A stretch of 64,000 bases of DNA from Rahnella sikkimica (GCF_002951615.1 NZ_CP019062.1:3534001-3598000), one strand, 5' to 3'; shown: positions 8,855-16,936, counted from the first letter of the stretch. The notes: generated from the letters alone by a model not told the origin. Numbers and translations: made by a program.

Positions 8855-9577
8855 ATGCAACTGACGGGCTCTAAATCTTCACGCAGCAAAAACCGGCCGG
8901 AAGGGCTGGCGGAACGGATTTACCAGCAACTCAAAGATGACATTTTCAGTTTCCGGCTGCTGCCGGGCGACAAGTTCAGCGAAAACGACATCGCCGAACG
9001 TATGGAAGTCAGCCGCACACCGGTGCGTCAGGCGTTGTTCTGGCTGGAGCGCGAAGGCTATGTCGAAGTGTTTTTCCGCAGCGGCTGGCAGGTACGCCCG
9101 TTCGATTTCGACTTTTTCGAGCAGCTTTATGACCTGCGCATTGTGCTGGAGCTGGAAGCGGTGAAACGCCTGTGCGCCCTGCCGCCTGCGGCACAGCCGC
9201 TGCAACTGGCCGAGCTGAAAGCGTTCTGGATTGACGAGCCCCGGCTCGAAGACGGTCAGGTGGTTTCACGTTACGACGAAGAGTTTCACATGACGCTGGT
9301 GGCGGCGGCCGGGAATGCTGAAATGGCCCGCATCCACCGCGAACTGACGGAGAAAATCCGCATTATCCGCCGTCTGGATTTCACCAAAGACGAGCGTGTT
9401 AACGCGACGTACAAGGAACACGCGAGCATTTTGCTCGCCATCATTCAACAACAAACTGAGGAGGCGCAACGCCAGTTACATGACCACATTGCCGTCAGCA
9501 AAGCCGAGGTGCGCAAGATTACCCTGCATATGTTGCACCGGGCGCGGGCGGAGAATGACGAAGGCACACCGTCATGA
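8855..9577 (+). CDS. GntR-family (FCD) transcriptional regulator of the urea operon
   Basis: A 240-residue regulator starting MQLTGSKSSRSKNRPEGLAERIYQQL. The N-terminal winged helix is at about 17-85 (LPGDKFSENDIAERMEVSRTPVRQALFWLEREGYVEV, the classic GntR recognition pattern). The C-terminal all-helical FCD ligand domain follows (LYDLRIVLELEAVKRL, EFHMTLVAAAGN, HASILLAIIQQ). An in-frame extension to 8717 lies inside the urea carboxylase gene and is rejected. It sits between the degradation and transport genes of the urea cluster, so it probably senses a metabolite of that pathway. The ligand is unknown. Confidence 0.85.
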   Translation: MQLTGSKSSRSKNRPEGLAERIYQQLKDDIFSFRLLPGDKFSENDIAERMEVSRTPVRQALFWLEREGYVEVFFRSGWQVRPFDFDFFEQLYDLRIVLELEAVKRLCALPPAAQPLQLAELKAFWIDEPRLEDGQVVSRYDEEFHMTLVAAAGNAEMARIHRELTEKIRIIRRLDFTKDERVNATYKEHASILLAIIQQQTEEAQRQLHDHIAVSKAEVRKITLHMLHRARAENDEGTPS

Positions 9578-9587
9578 CTTTTTATCT

Positions 9588-9619
9588 TTTTTCGACTTAA
9601 GACTTTTTCGACTTAAGAC
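9588..9619 (+). repeat. Tandem 16-bp direct repeat upstream of urtA
   Basis: TTTTTCGACTTAAGAC occurs twice head to tail (9588-9603 and 9604-9619), 57 bp before the urtA start. A second short echo, CTTAAATCA, is repeated at 9632-9650. Each unit includes CTTAAG. It could be a slippage duplication in the spacer or a doubled regulator site. Confidence 0.7.
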
Positions 9620-9675
9620 AGACCCGTTTTCTCTTAAATCACTTAAATCACAGCGTTTTTACAGAGGGTACATCT

Positions 9676-10944
9676 ATGCAACGTCGACGTTTTATTAAAG
9701 CCTTTGCTCTGTCCGCCACCGTAGTCAGCATGGGATTAGCCTGGAGCGCACAGGCTGCCGACACCATTAAAGTCGGCATTATGCATTCTCTTTCCGGCAC
9801 GATGGCGATTTCCGAAACGCCGCTGAAAGACGTCGCGCTAATGACCATTGATGACATCAATGCCAAAGGCGGCGTGCTGGGCAAAAAGCTGGAACCCGTG
9901 GTGGTCGATCCGGCGTCCAACTGGCCGCTGTTCGCTGAAAAAGCCCGCCAGTTACTGACGCAGGATAAAGTCGCCGTGGTGTTCGGCTGCTGGACGTCGG
10001 TGTCGCGTAAATCGGTGCTGCCGGTCTTTGAAGAGCTGAATGGCCTGCTGTTCTATCCGGTGCAGTACGAAGGCGAAGAGATGTCGCCGAACGTGTTCTA
10101 CACCGGTGCCGCGCCTAACCAGCAGGCGATTCCGGCGGTGGAATATCTGATGAGCGAAGACGGCGGTGCGGCTAAACGCTTCTTCCTGCTCGGCACGGAC
10201 TATGTCTATCCACGCACCACCAACAAAATCCTGCGCGCCTTCCTGCATTCCAAAGGCGTGAAAGACAGCGATATCGAAGAAGTCTATACGCCGTTCGGTT
10301 ACAGCGATTACCAGACGATTGTGTCCAACATTAAGAAATTCTCCGCCGGCGGCAAAACCGCGGTGATCTCCACCATCAACGGCGATTCCAATGTGCCGTT
10401 CTACAAAGAACTGGCGAACCAGGGCGTGAAAGCGACCGATGTGCCGGTGGTGGCGTTCTCGGTTGGCGAAGAAGAACTGCGCGGCATCGACACCAAACCG
10501 CTGGTCGGCGACCTCGCGGCGTGGAACTACTTCCAGTCCGTCGATAACCCGACGAACAAAAAATTCGTCGCCGAATGGAAGGCGTACGCCAAGGCTCACA
10601 AGCTGCCAAACGCGGACACCGCCGTGACCAACGACCCGATGGAAGCGACGTATGTCGGCATCCACATGTGGGCGCAGGCAGTTGAAAAAGCCGGGACGAC
10701 GGATGTGGATAAAGTCCGCGCTGCTATGGCCGGACAGACCTTCGCCGCGCCGTCTGGCTTCACGCTGACCATGGATAAAACCAATCACCACCTGCACAAA
10801 CCGGTGATGATCGGCGAAATCGAATCGAACGGTCAGTTCAACGTGGTCTGGCAGACCGACAAACCGATCCGCGCCCAGCCGTGGAGCCCGTACATTCCGG
10901 GTAACGACAAAAAGCCTGATACCCCGGTGAAAACGACGAACTAA
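9676..10944 (+). CDS. urtA: Urea ABC transporter substrate-binding protein UrtA
   Basis: A 422-residue periplasmic binding protein of the branched-chain amino acid (type I) family, specialised for urea. It begins MQRRRFIKAFALSATVVSMGLAWSAQA; the RRRFIK stretch with a weakly hydrophobic segment and AQA cleavage site resembles a Tat signal. The mature part shows IKVGIMHSLSGTMAISETPLKD, FGCWTSVSRKSVLPVFE and LLFYPVQYEGEEMSPNVFYTGAAPNQQ, which are diagnostic of UrtA rather than LivJ. It opens the transporter part of the operon, 98 bp after the GntR gene, and probably has its own ribosome-binding region (AGAGGG at 9662). Confidence 0.96.
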   Translation: MQRRRFIKAFALSATVVSMGLAWSAQAADTIKVGIMHSLSGTMAISETPLKDVALMTIDDINAKGGVLGKKLEPVVVDPASNWPLFAEKARQLLTQDKVAVVFGCWTSVSRKSVLPVFEELNGLLFYPVQYEGEEMSPNVFYTGAAPNQQAIPAVEYLMSEDGGAAKRFFLLGTDYVYPRTTNKILRAFLHSKGVKDSDIEEVYTPFGYSDYQTIVSNIKKFSAGGKTAVISTINGDSNVPFYKELANQGVKATDVPVVAFSVGEEELRGIDTKPLVGDLAAWNYFQSVDNPTNKKFVAEWKAYAKAHKLPNADTAVTNDPMEATYVGIHMWAQAVEKAGTTDVDKVRAAMAGQTFAAPSGFTLTMDKTNHHLHKPVMIGEIESNGQFNVVWQTDKPIRAQPWSPYIPGNDKKPDTPVKTTN

Positions 10945-10950
10945 AAAGCA

Positions 10951-11098
10951 CCTCCCCCAGCTAAGGGGGTTGAAGGATAAACCGGTCAGCTCCCTCTCCT
11001 GCGAAGGGGAGGGTTGGGGTGGGGTATTAATGGCAACGTTGAATCTTGAGTTGCCTGCTAAACCCCCTCCCAACCTCCCCCTTCGCAGGGGGAGGAGC
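10951..11098. repeat. Dispersed GC-rich palindromic repeat, copy A
   Basis: Two imperfect hairpin units occur between urtA and urtB. One is centred on CTCTCCTGCGAAGGGGAG (about 10989-11014, followed by GGTTGGGGTGGGGTATTAATGGCAACG) and one on CTCCCCCTTCGCAGGGGGAG (about 11075-11096, preceded by GCCTGCTAAACCCCCTCCCAACC). Related copies lie at 18222-18314, 29960-30060 and, shorter, at 44811-44832. The arrangement resembles a bacterial interspersed mosaic (REP/BIME-like) element. It may act as an intra-operon attenuator or mRNA-stability element separating abundant UrtA from the permeases. Confidence 0.8.
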
Positions 11099-11131
11099 AA
11101 ATCAGCATCAACTTTATGCGGCGAGAACATT

Positions 11132-12700
11132 ATGAGAATCCTCATCAGATCACTGCTTTTCCTGCTTTGCTGCCTGCCGTTGCTGGCGCAGGCCGGTGCG
11201 GCGAATGACTTTGCTGCCGCCAGCCGCAGCCAGCAAGCCGACTTATTACAACAATGGGCGGCGGATCCGCAGCCGGAAAGATTGCCCCTGCTCGAGGCGC
11301 TGAAGCAGGAAAACGTCGTCATCGACGCCGCTAAACACGCTTTCACCCAAAACGGCGATCAGTTGACGCCACTCGACGGCGACGCGAAACCGCAGGGTGA
11401 CACCAAAAAAGTGTGGCTGAACAACCGCCTGCGCATTCTGATTGCCAACGCATTATCCGCGCACCGTCTGGTCAGCACCGACAGCGTAGTGCGTTTACAG
11501 GCCGCAAAATCCTTACAGCGTGACGCGCAGGCCGACCAGTTGCAGCTGCTGACCCGTCGTCTCGACGCGGAAAAAGACAGCGCGGTTCACGATGCGCTGG
11601 CTGTCGCGGTGGCGAATTTACAGCTCAGCGATGCCAGTCCGCAGGTGCGCCTGAAAGCCGTCGAACTGCTCGGCACGTCCGGCGATCCTGATACGCAGGG
11701 CCGTTTGCAAAGCCTGACCGATCCGAAAACCGAAGCCGACGCCACCGTGCGCGCAGCGGCAGACATCAGCCTGAAAGCGGTTCAGCACCGCCTGCTGGTC
11801 GGCGATTTACTCGGCCAGGCATTTACCGGTTTATCGCTCGGCTCGATTTTACTGCTCGCCGCGCTCGGGCTGGCGATCACTTACGGCCTGCTGGGCGTGA
11901 TCAACATGGCGCACGGCGAAATGCTGATGCTCGGTTCGTACTCGACCTACATGGTGCAGTCGCTGTTTCAGCATTACGCGCCGGGCCTGCTGGCGCTCTA
12001 CCCGCTGGTTGCGCTGCCGGTGGCGTTTTTCATCACCGCCGGGATCGGCATGGCGCTCGAACGCACGGTGATCCGCCATTTATATGGCCGCCCGCTGGAA
12101 ACCTTGCTGGCAACCTGGGGCATCAGCCTGATTCTGATCCAGGGCGTGCGCGTGCTGTTTGGCGCGCAGAACGTCGAAGTCGCCAACCCCGGCTGGCTCT
12201 CCGGCGGCATTCAGTTATTACCGAATCTGGTGCTGCCGTACAACCGCATCGCCGTCATTATCTTTGTGCTGCTGGTGCTGGGCCTGACCTGGCTGCTGCT
12301 CAATAAAACGCGGCTCGGCATGAACGTGCGCGCCGTCACCCAAAACCGTGCGATGGCCGCCTGTTGCGGCGTGCCAACCGGTCGCGTGGATATGCTGGCG
12401 TTCGGCCTCGGTTCCGGCATCGCCGGGCTGGGTGGCGTGGCGCTGTCGCAGCTCAGCAACGTCGGCCCGGAACTCGGGCAGGGTTACATCATCGATTCAT
12501 TTTTGGTGGTTGTGCTTGGCGGCGTTGGCCAGCTGGCGGGAACCGTCGTTGCGGCCTTTGGTCTGGGCATCGTGAACAAAATTCTTGAGCCGGAAATCGG
12601 TGCCGTGCTGGGCAAAATCCTGATCCTCGCGCTGATTATTCTGTTTATCCAGAAACGTCCTCAGGGACTCTTCGCCTTCAAAGGCAGGGTGATTGACTGA
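11132..12700 (+). CDS. urtB: Urea ABC transporter permease UrtB
   Basis: A 522-residue LivH-type permease. It has a cleavable signal (MRILIRSLLFLLCCLPLLAQA) and a periplasmic N-terminal region of about 230 residues with HEAT-like helical segments (VRLQAAKSLQRDAQ, VRLKAVELLGTSGDP). The multi-spanning permease domain follows (FTGLSLGSILLLAALGLAITYGLLGVINMAHGEMLMLGSY...GLGGVALSQLSNVGPELGQGYIIDSFLVVVLGGVGQLAGT). The long N-terminus is typical of UrtB. An open frame extends upstream to 10970, but it only translates the dispersed repeat, so the ATG at 11132 is chosen. The stop overlaps the urtC start. Confidence 0.94.
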   Translation: MRILIRSLLFLLCCLPLLAQAGAANDFAAASRSQQADLLQQWAADPQPERLPLLEALKQENVVIDAAKHAFTQNGDQLTPLDGDAKPQGDTKKVWLNNRLRILIANALSAHRLVSTDSVVRLQAAKSLQRDAQADQLQLLTRRLDAEKDSAVHDALAVAVANLQLSDASPQVRLKAVELLGTSGDPDTQGRLQSLTDPKTEADATVRAAADISLKAVQHRLLVGDLLGQAFTGLSLGSILLLAALGLAITYGLLGVINMAHGEMLMLGSYSTYMVQSLFQHYAPGLLALYPLVALPVAFFITAGIGMALERTVIRHLYGRPLETLLATWGISLILIQGVRVLFGAQNVEVANPGWLSGGIQLLPNLVLPYNRIAVIIFVLLVLGLTWLLLNKTRLGMNVRAVTQNRAMAACCGVPTGRVDMLAFGLGSGIAGLGGVALSQLSNVGPELGQGYIIDSFLVVVLGGVGQLAGTVVAAFGLGIVNKILEPEIGAVLGKILILALIILFIQKRPQGLFAFKGRVID

Positions 12701-13773
12701 TGAGCCAACCGTTAACGATTACCGGCGTGCAGAAAGCGCCGAAAATTGCGATTTCCGTGGGCACGCTGGGGCTGATCATTCTGATTATCCTGCCGTTTCT
12801 GGCGCTGCTTCCGGCAGACAGCCCGCTGGCGATTTCTACTTACACGCTGACGCTGATCGGTAAAATCCTGTGCTACGCCATTGTTGCGGTCGCGCTGGAT
12901 CTGGTCTGGGGCTATGCCGGTTTGCTGTCGCTCGGCCACGGCTTGTTCTTCGCGCTCGGCGGTTACGCAATGGGCATGTATCTAATGCGTCAGGCGGCGG
13001 GCAGCGGCCTGCCGGATTTCATGTCATTTCTGTCGTGGACTGAACTGCCGTGGTTCTGGGCCGGAACACAGCATTTTGCCTGGGCGTTATGCCTGATCGT
13101 TCTGGTGCCCGGCGCGCTGGCGTTCGTGTTCGGCTATTTCGCCTTCCGTTCAAAAATCAAAGGCGTCTATTTTTCGATTATGACGCAGGCGCTGACCTAC
13201 GCCGGTATGTTGCTGTTTTTCCGCAATGAAACCGGCTTTGGCGGCAACAACGGCTTCACGGGTTTCACCACCCTGCTCGGCTTTCAGGTCACCGCCACCG
13301 GCACCCGCGTCGGATTATTTTTGATGACCGTTTTAGTGCTGGTCTTCAGTATGGCGCTCGGTTTCGCGCTGGCGCGCAGCAAATATGGCCGCGTACTGAC
13401 CGCCGTGCGCGACGCCGAAAACCGGCTGATTTTCTGCGGCTACGATCCGAAAGGCTTCAAGCTGTTCGTTTGGACGGTTTCCGCCATGCTGTGCGGTCTG
13501 GCGGGCGCGCTGTACGTGCCGCAGGTCGGCATCATTAATCCCAGCGAAATGTCACCCACCAACTCCATCGAAGCCGCCATCTGGGTGGCGCTCGGCGGGC
13601 GCGGCACGCTGATCGGCCCGATTATTGGCGCGGGCATCGTCAACGGCGCGAAAAGCTGGTTCACCGTCGCCATCCCCGAATACTGGCAATTTGTTCTCGG
13701 CGGCATGTTCATTCTGGTGACGCTGTTTCTGCCGCAAGGCGTGATTGGCCTGCTGCGTAAAAGGAAATCCTGA
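12700..13773 (+). CDS. urtC: Urea ABC transporter permease UrtC
   Basis: A 357-residue LivM-type inner-membrane permease that pairs with UrtB. Hydrophobic helices begin at about residue 17 (AISVGTLGLIILIILPFLALL). The LivM-like signature VAVALDLVWGYAGLLSLGHGLFFALGGYAMGMYLM and the late loop NPSEMSPTNSIEAAIWVALGGRGTLIGPIIGA are present. The start overlaps the urtB stop by one base (TGATG) and its end overlaps urtD, so the permeases and ATPases are translationally coupled. Confidence 0.95.
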   Translation: MSQPLTITGVQKAPKIAISVGTLGLIILIILPFLALLPADSPLAISTYTLTLIGKILCYAIVAVALDLVWGYAGLLSLGHGLFFALGGYAMGMYLMRQAAGSGLPDFMSFLSWTELPWFWAGTQHFAWALCLIVLVPGALAFVFGYFAFRSKIKGVYFSIMTQALTYAGMLLFFRNETGFGGNNGFTGFTTLLGFQVTATGTRVGLFLMTVLVLVFSMALGFALARSKYGRVLTAVRDAENRLIFCGYDPKGFKLFVWTVSAMLCGLAGALYVPQVGIINPSEMSPTNSIEAAIWVALGGRGTLIGPIIGAGIVNGAKSWFTVAIPEYWQFVLGGMFILVTLFLPQGVIGLLRKRKS

Positions 13774-14570
13774 TGACCATGACCGGAGACCTGTTTACCC
13801 AGCCGCAGCGGGCGGATAAGCACCGCGAACAGACCGACCCGATTTTGCAGCTGGAAAACATCAACGTCAGTTTTGACGGTTTTAAAGCGCTGACCAATTT
13901 GTCGCTGAACATCGGCGTCGGTGAATTGCGCTGCGTGATCGGCCCGAACGGCGCGGGGAAAACCACGCTGATGGACGTGATCACCGGCAAAACCAAACCG
14001 CAAAGCGGACGCGTTTTTTACGACCAGCGAACCGATCTGACGAAGCTCGATCCGGTGGGAATCGCGCAGTCGGGCATTGGCCGTAAATTCCAGAAACCGA
14101 CGGTCTTCGAAGCACTGACGGTTTTCGAAAATCTGGAAATCGCGCAGAAAACCAATAAATCGGTGTGGGCGTGTCTGCGCGCCAAAATGAACAGCGAACA
14201 GCGCGACCGCATTGACGAAATGCTCGGCACGCTGCGCCTCGCGGCAGAACGCCATCGCCCGGCGGGATTGTTGTCACACGGCCAGAAACAGTTTCTGGAG
14301 ATCGGCATGTTGCTGGTGCAGGAGCCGCATTTGCTGCTGCTCGATGAACCGGCGGCGGGCATGACTGACGCCGAAACCGAATACACCGCCGAGCTGTTCA
14401 AACAGCTGGCGGGCAAACATTCGCTGATGGTGGTCGAACACGACATGGGGTTTGTGGAAACCATCGCCGATCACGTCACCGTGCTGCATCAGGGTCAGGT
14501 GCTGGCTGAAGGTTCGCTGCGCGACGTGCAGGCGAACGAGCAGGTTATCGACGTTTATTTAGGACGCTGA
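13773..14570 (+). CDS. urtD: Urea ABC transporter ATPase UrtD
   Basis: A 265-residue LivG-type ATP-binding subunit. It shows Walker A GPNGAGKTT, the Q-loop region GRKFQKPTVFEALTVFENL, signature LLSHGQKQFLEIGMLLVQEP (LSHGQ in place of LSGGQ, as usual for UrtD), Walker B LLLLDEPAAGM and the switch His in VVEHDMGFV. A short N-terminal extension (about 20 residues before ILQLENINVSF) is common in this subunit. It forms the heterodimeric motor with UrtE. Confidence 0.95.
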   Translation: MTMTGDLFTQPQRADKHREQTDPILQLENINVSFDGFKALTNLSLNIGVGELRCVIGPNGAGKTTLMDVITGKTKPQSGRVFYDQRTDLTKLDPVGIAQSGIGRKFQKPTVFEALTVFENLEIAQKTNKSVWACLRAKMNSEQRDRIDEMLGTLRLAAERHRPAGLLSHGQKQFLEIGMLLVQEPHLLLLDEPAAGMTDAETEYTAELFKQLAGKHSLMVVEHDMGFVETIADHVTVLHQGQVLAEGSLRDVQANEQVIDVYLGR

Positions 14571-14580
14571 GGAAAGAGTT

Positions 14581-15279
14581 ATGTTGCAAGTAAATGAACT
14601 GAATCAGTTTTACGGCGGCAGTCACATTCTGCGCGGCCTGTCCTTTGACGCAAAAATCGGTGAAGTCACCTGCCTGCTGGGCCGCAACGGCGTGGGTAAA
14701 ACGACACTGCTGAAATGCCTGATGGGGCTGATCCCGGCAAAGTCCGGCACCATCCGCTGGCAGGATCAAACCATCAATGCCCGCAAGCCGCATCAGCGGG
14801 TGCAGGCGGGCATTGCCTACGTCCCGCAGGGACGCGAAATTTTTCCGCGCCTGACGGTAGAAGAAAATCTGCTGATGGGGCTTTCGCGTTTTTCCGGCAA
14901 TGCGGCAAAACAGGTGCCTGACGAAATCTATCACCTGTTCCCGATTCTGCTGGAAATGAAGCACCGGCGCGGCGGTGATTTGTCCGGCGGCCAGCAGCAG
15001 CAACTGGCGATTGGACGTGCGTTAGCCTGCAAACCCGGCCTGCTGATCCTCGACGAACCCACCGAAGGCATTCAGCCCTCCGTCATCAAGGAAATCGGTG
15101 CGGTGATCCGACAGCTCGCCGCCAAAGGCGACATGGCGATTTTGCTGGTCGAACAGTTCTACGATTTCGCCGCCGAACTCGCGGACAGTTATCTGGTGAT
15201 GTCGCGCGGCAGCATCGTGAAACGCGGACGCGGTGAAGAGATGGAAGCGGAAAATGTGCGAGGCATGGTGGCAATTTAA
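14581..15279 (+). CDS. urtE: Urea ABC transporter ATPase UrtE
   Basis: A 232-residue LivF-type ATP-binding subunit with Walker A GRNGVGKTT, signature DLSGGQQQQLAIGRAL, Walker B LLILDEPTEGI and switch His-like LVEQFYDFA. The region QAGIAYVPQGREIFPRLTVEENL is characteristic of LivF/UrtE. It is the last gene of the operon, 10 bp after urtD. A helicase remnant, not urease genes, follows it. Confidence 0.95.
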   Translation: MLQVNELNQFYGGSHILRGLSFDAKIGEVTCLLGRNGVGKTTLLKCLMGLIPAKSGTIRWQDQTINARKPHQRVQAGIAYVPQGREIFPRLTVEENLLMGLSRFSGNAAKQVPDEIYHLFPILLEMKHRRGGDLSGGQQQQLAIGRALACKPGLLILDEPTEGIQPSVIKEIGAVIRQLAAKGDMAILLVEQFYDFAAELADSYLVMSRGSIVKRGRGEEMEAENVRGMVAI

Positions 15280-15301
15280 ACAATAGTTTTCGATTTTCGT
15301 T

Positions 15302-15511
15302 GATACACACGCCGGTATATTAGGCACCACCGCTACCGCGAAGAATCGTGTCGTCGATGATATCCAGCACCTGCTGGGCGATATTTACACCCTCACCGTT
15401 CGCGATGCGGAACAGGTCGCACTCTGGCTGACTCAAAACGGAATTATTGCAAAAGCCTACCATGGCAGTGTTGAAGCTGAAGGTTTTGCCAAAAGTACAG
15501 AATCTGAATAA
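15302..15511 (+). pseudogene. Internally deleted remnant of a RecQ-like helicase gene
   Basis: This frame encodes DTHAGILGTTATAKNRVVDDIQ followed at once by a stretch reading YTLTVRDAEQVALWLTQNG and IIAKAYHGSVEAEGFAKSTESE, then a stop. The first part resembles motif III surroundings of RecQ-family helicases (LGTTATANxRVVxD). The second resembles motif IV (IIY.lTkrdaE.va.wL...Gi.AkaYhGs.E). In an intact enzyme these are separated by dozens of residues, so the fragment looks like a remnant with an internal deletion and no start codon. The recognition is from motif memory and needs a search. The next ORF starts on its stop codon (TAATG). Confidence 0.6.
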
Positions 15512-15894
15512 TGCCAAAAATCAAAAGTCAGGAAACTCTCGTTCGTCAGCGCAAACGCTGGATAAAACTGACGCTTATGGTTGCTCTCATCGCCGGATGC
15601 TATTTGTGGTGGAAGCAGGGAGAACGAGTATCCGAACAATGGAGCCCGAATAAAAAATACGTGGTAAGGGAGTATAAAACTTTCGAGTTTATCCCACGCA
15701 TAACGATGCCTGGCGATGGCGGTCATTATTCCGGTTATATGCGGGTGTATAACCGCGACGGAAAGCAGTTTTATGAGGAGTATTCCGACCTGCTGGACTT
15801 CATCGAAGGCCCGTTCTGGGTGAAAGAAGGCGTTTATTGGATGGGTAACGAAAACCAGGACATCGTGAGGTTGCCCACATCGCCAGTGGATTGA
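15511..15894 (+). CDS. Hypothetical single-pass membrane-anchored protein
   Basis: I do not recognise the family. The 127-residue product has a basic N-terminus (MPKIKSQETLVRQRKRWIK), one hydrophobic helix (LTLMVALIAGCYLWW, about 20-34) and a hydrophilic remainder rich in aromatic residues (SPNKKYVVREYKTFEF, YNRDGKQFYEEYSDLL, GPFWVKEGVYWMGNENQDIVRLPTSPVD). The topology suggests an inner-membrane anchor with a periplasmic domain. No lipobox is convincing. Its ATG overlaps the stop of the helicase remnant, and a terminator follows directly. Confidence 0.65.
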   Translation: MPKIKSQETLVRQRKRWIKLTLMVALIAGCYLWWKQGERVSEQWSPNKKYVVREYKTFEFIPRITMPGDGGHYSGYMRVYNRDGKQFYEEYSDLLDFIEGPFWVKEGVYWMGNENQDIVRLPTSPVD

Positions 15895-15900
15895 AAAACA

Positions 15901-15927
15901 AAAAAGCCGCGACTCAGCGCGGCTTTT
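15901..15927 (+). terminator. Rho-independent terminator (bidirectional)
   Basis: AAAAGCCGCG-ACTCA-GCGCGGCTTTT forms a strong GC stem with A and T tracts on both sides. It can end the upstream hypothetical gene and the convergent glsB-like gene. Confidence 0.85.
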
Positions 15928-15951
15928 GCTTTCAGGCGTAATGGAAAACCA

Positions 15952-16199
15952 TTAGCTCCTGACTTTACGGTAGATAAACAGCACCACTAACGCACCAATC
16001 ACGGCGACAACGAAGCTGCCGAAGTTGAATCCGTCTACGCGGCCAAAGCCGAAGAAAGTACTGATATACCCCCCACAACGGCACCGACAACACCCAGAAC
16101 TACGGTCAGAATAAAACCACCGCCGTCTTTGCCCGGCATGATCCACTTAGCCAGAATACCGGCGATCAGACCAAAGATAACCCAGGATAAAATTCCCAT
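15952..16199 (-). pseudogene. GlsB/YeaQ/YmgE-family stress membrane protein, frameshifted
   Basis: From the ATG at 16199 the frame reads MGILSWVIFGLIAGILAKWIMPGKDGGG and continues FILTVVLGVVGAVVGG, a clear match to the small YeaQ/YmgE (transglycosylase-associated) membrane family of about 82 residues. At a run of six G on the coding strand (16079-16084 as C) the frame breaks: the protein would end ISVLSSALAA after about 55 residues. One more G would restore YISTFFGFGRVDGFNFGSFVVAVIGALVVLFIYRKVRS and the normal family length. It is either a real recent frameshift, a slippage-prone switch, or a one-base assembly error. Confidence 0.85.
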
Positions 16200-16605
16200 T
16201 TTCGACTCCTCCGAATGAATTTCCGTTACCGTGAATATTGTTCAGCAAAGTCAGCCAAACAAAAGCAGAACAACTCAGGTTCTGCGAGCCGGATGTGTTT
16301 TTCCACACAAACAGCCCTCTTTTTGCACTACCTCTAAAGTCTAGCACCGTTTGTACAAAACCGCCCAAAATCAGCAGGAAGGGAGGAAACGCAGAGATAT
16401 CTAAGGCTATTTCAGGCTATGTCAGCACGAATGCGGTTTCGTCAGGCACCCGCATCTGGACGTAAAATTGCGTAAAAAGTAGACCAAAAAATTTGAATGA
16501 GTTACTCAAATCAATCCGTTTTTCATCTCCTGCCATCCGGCCTATTATGCATCCATCGAAAGGCAAACACCTTTCACTCATACAAACCTGAATGGAATAC
16601 ATATC
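16200..16605. other. Intergenic region, 406 bp
   Basis: This gap separates the glsB-like gene (leftward) from the DUF1471 gene (rightward) and must hold both promoters. It is AT-rich near 16440-16600. A short direct repeat GCGTAAAA occurs near 16465-16480. No ORF with family features, tRNA or clear operator was found. Confidence 0.5.
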
Positions 16606-16863
16606 ATGAAAAACGTCAAAATTTTTGCTGTAGCTGCAACCCTTTCCCTGATTTCTTTCGGCAGCTTCGCGGCTCAGCAGATTAATCAGCCATCAGCAGA
16701 CATGCAGAAAATCGGTGTCATTTCCGCGGCTAACTCCACCACCCTCGGTGGCCTGGAAGCGAAACTGTCTCAGCAGGCTAAAGAAGCCGGTGCTTCTTCT
16801 TACCGCATCATCTCCGTGACCGGTAATAACAAACTGCACGCTGACGCTGAAATCTATAAATAA
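16606..16863 (+). CDS. YhcN/BhsA/McbA-family (DUF1471) periplasmic stress protein
   Basis: An 85-residue secreted protein with signal peptide MKNVKIFAVAATLSLISFGSFA cleaved before AQQINQ. The mature domain (MQKIGVISAANSTTLGGLEAKLSQQAKEAGASSYRIISVTGNNKLHADAEIYK) is the typical DUF1471 fold with the GA.sYRI.s......l.g.A.IYK ending. Members such as BhsA, YhcN and YdgH respond to acid, peroxide, chlorine or biofilm conditions and act in the envelope. Which paralogue this is cannot be settled. A good terminator follows. Confidence 0.9.
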   Translation: MKNVKIFAVAATLSLISFGSFAAQQINQPSADMQKIGVISAANSTTLGGLEAKLSQQAKEAGASSYRIISVTGNNKLHADAEIYK

Positions 16864-16899
16864 TCGTCTTTGCCAACTGTAGCCCGATAAAACCCTCTT

Positions 16900-16936
16900 A
16901 AAAAGCCTTTGGAAGCGCGTCTTCCACAGGCTTTTT
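16900..16936 (+). terminator. Rho-independent terminator
   Basis: AAAAAGCCT-TTGGAAG-CGCG-TCTTCCAC-AGGCTTTTT forms a long stem with an internal mismatch and a T tract. It lies 37 bp after the DUF1471 gene. Confidence 0.85.

Noticed and set aside
10970..11131. 54-codon N-terminal extension of urtB
   Set aside because: It translates the palindromic repeat and lacks family similarity; the ATG at 11132 begins a proper signal peptide.
9952..11346. 464-codon minus-strand ORF opposite urtA and urtB
   Set aside because: It runs through the dispersed repeat and is antisense to urtA; composition is artefactual (His/Arg/Phe-rich).
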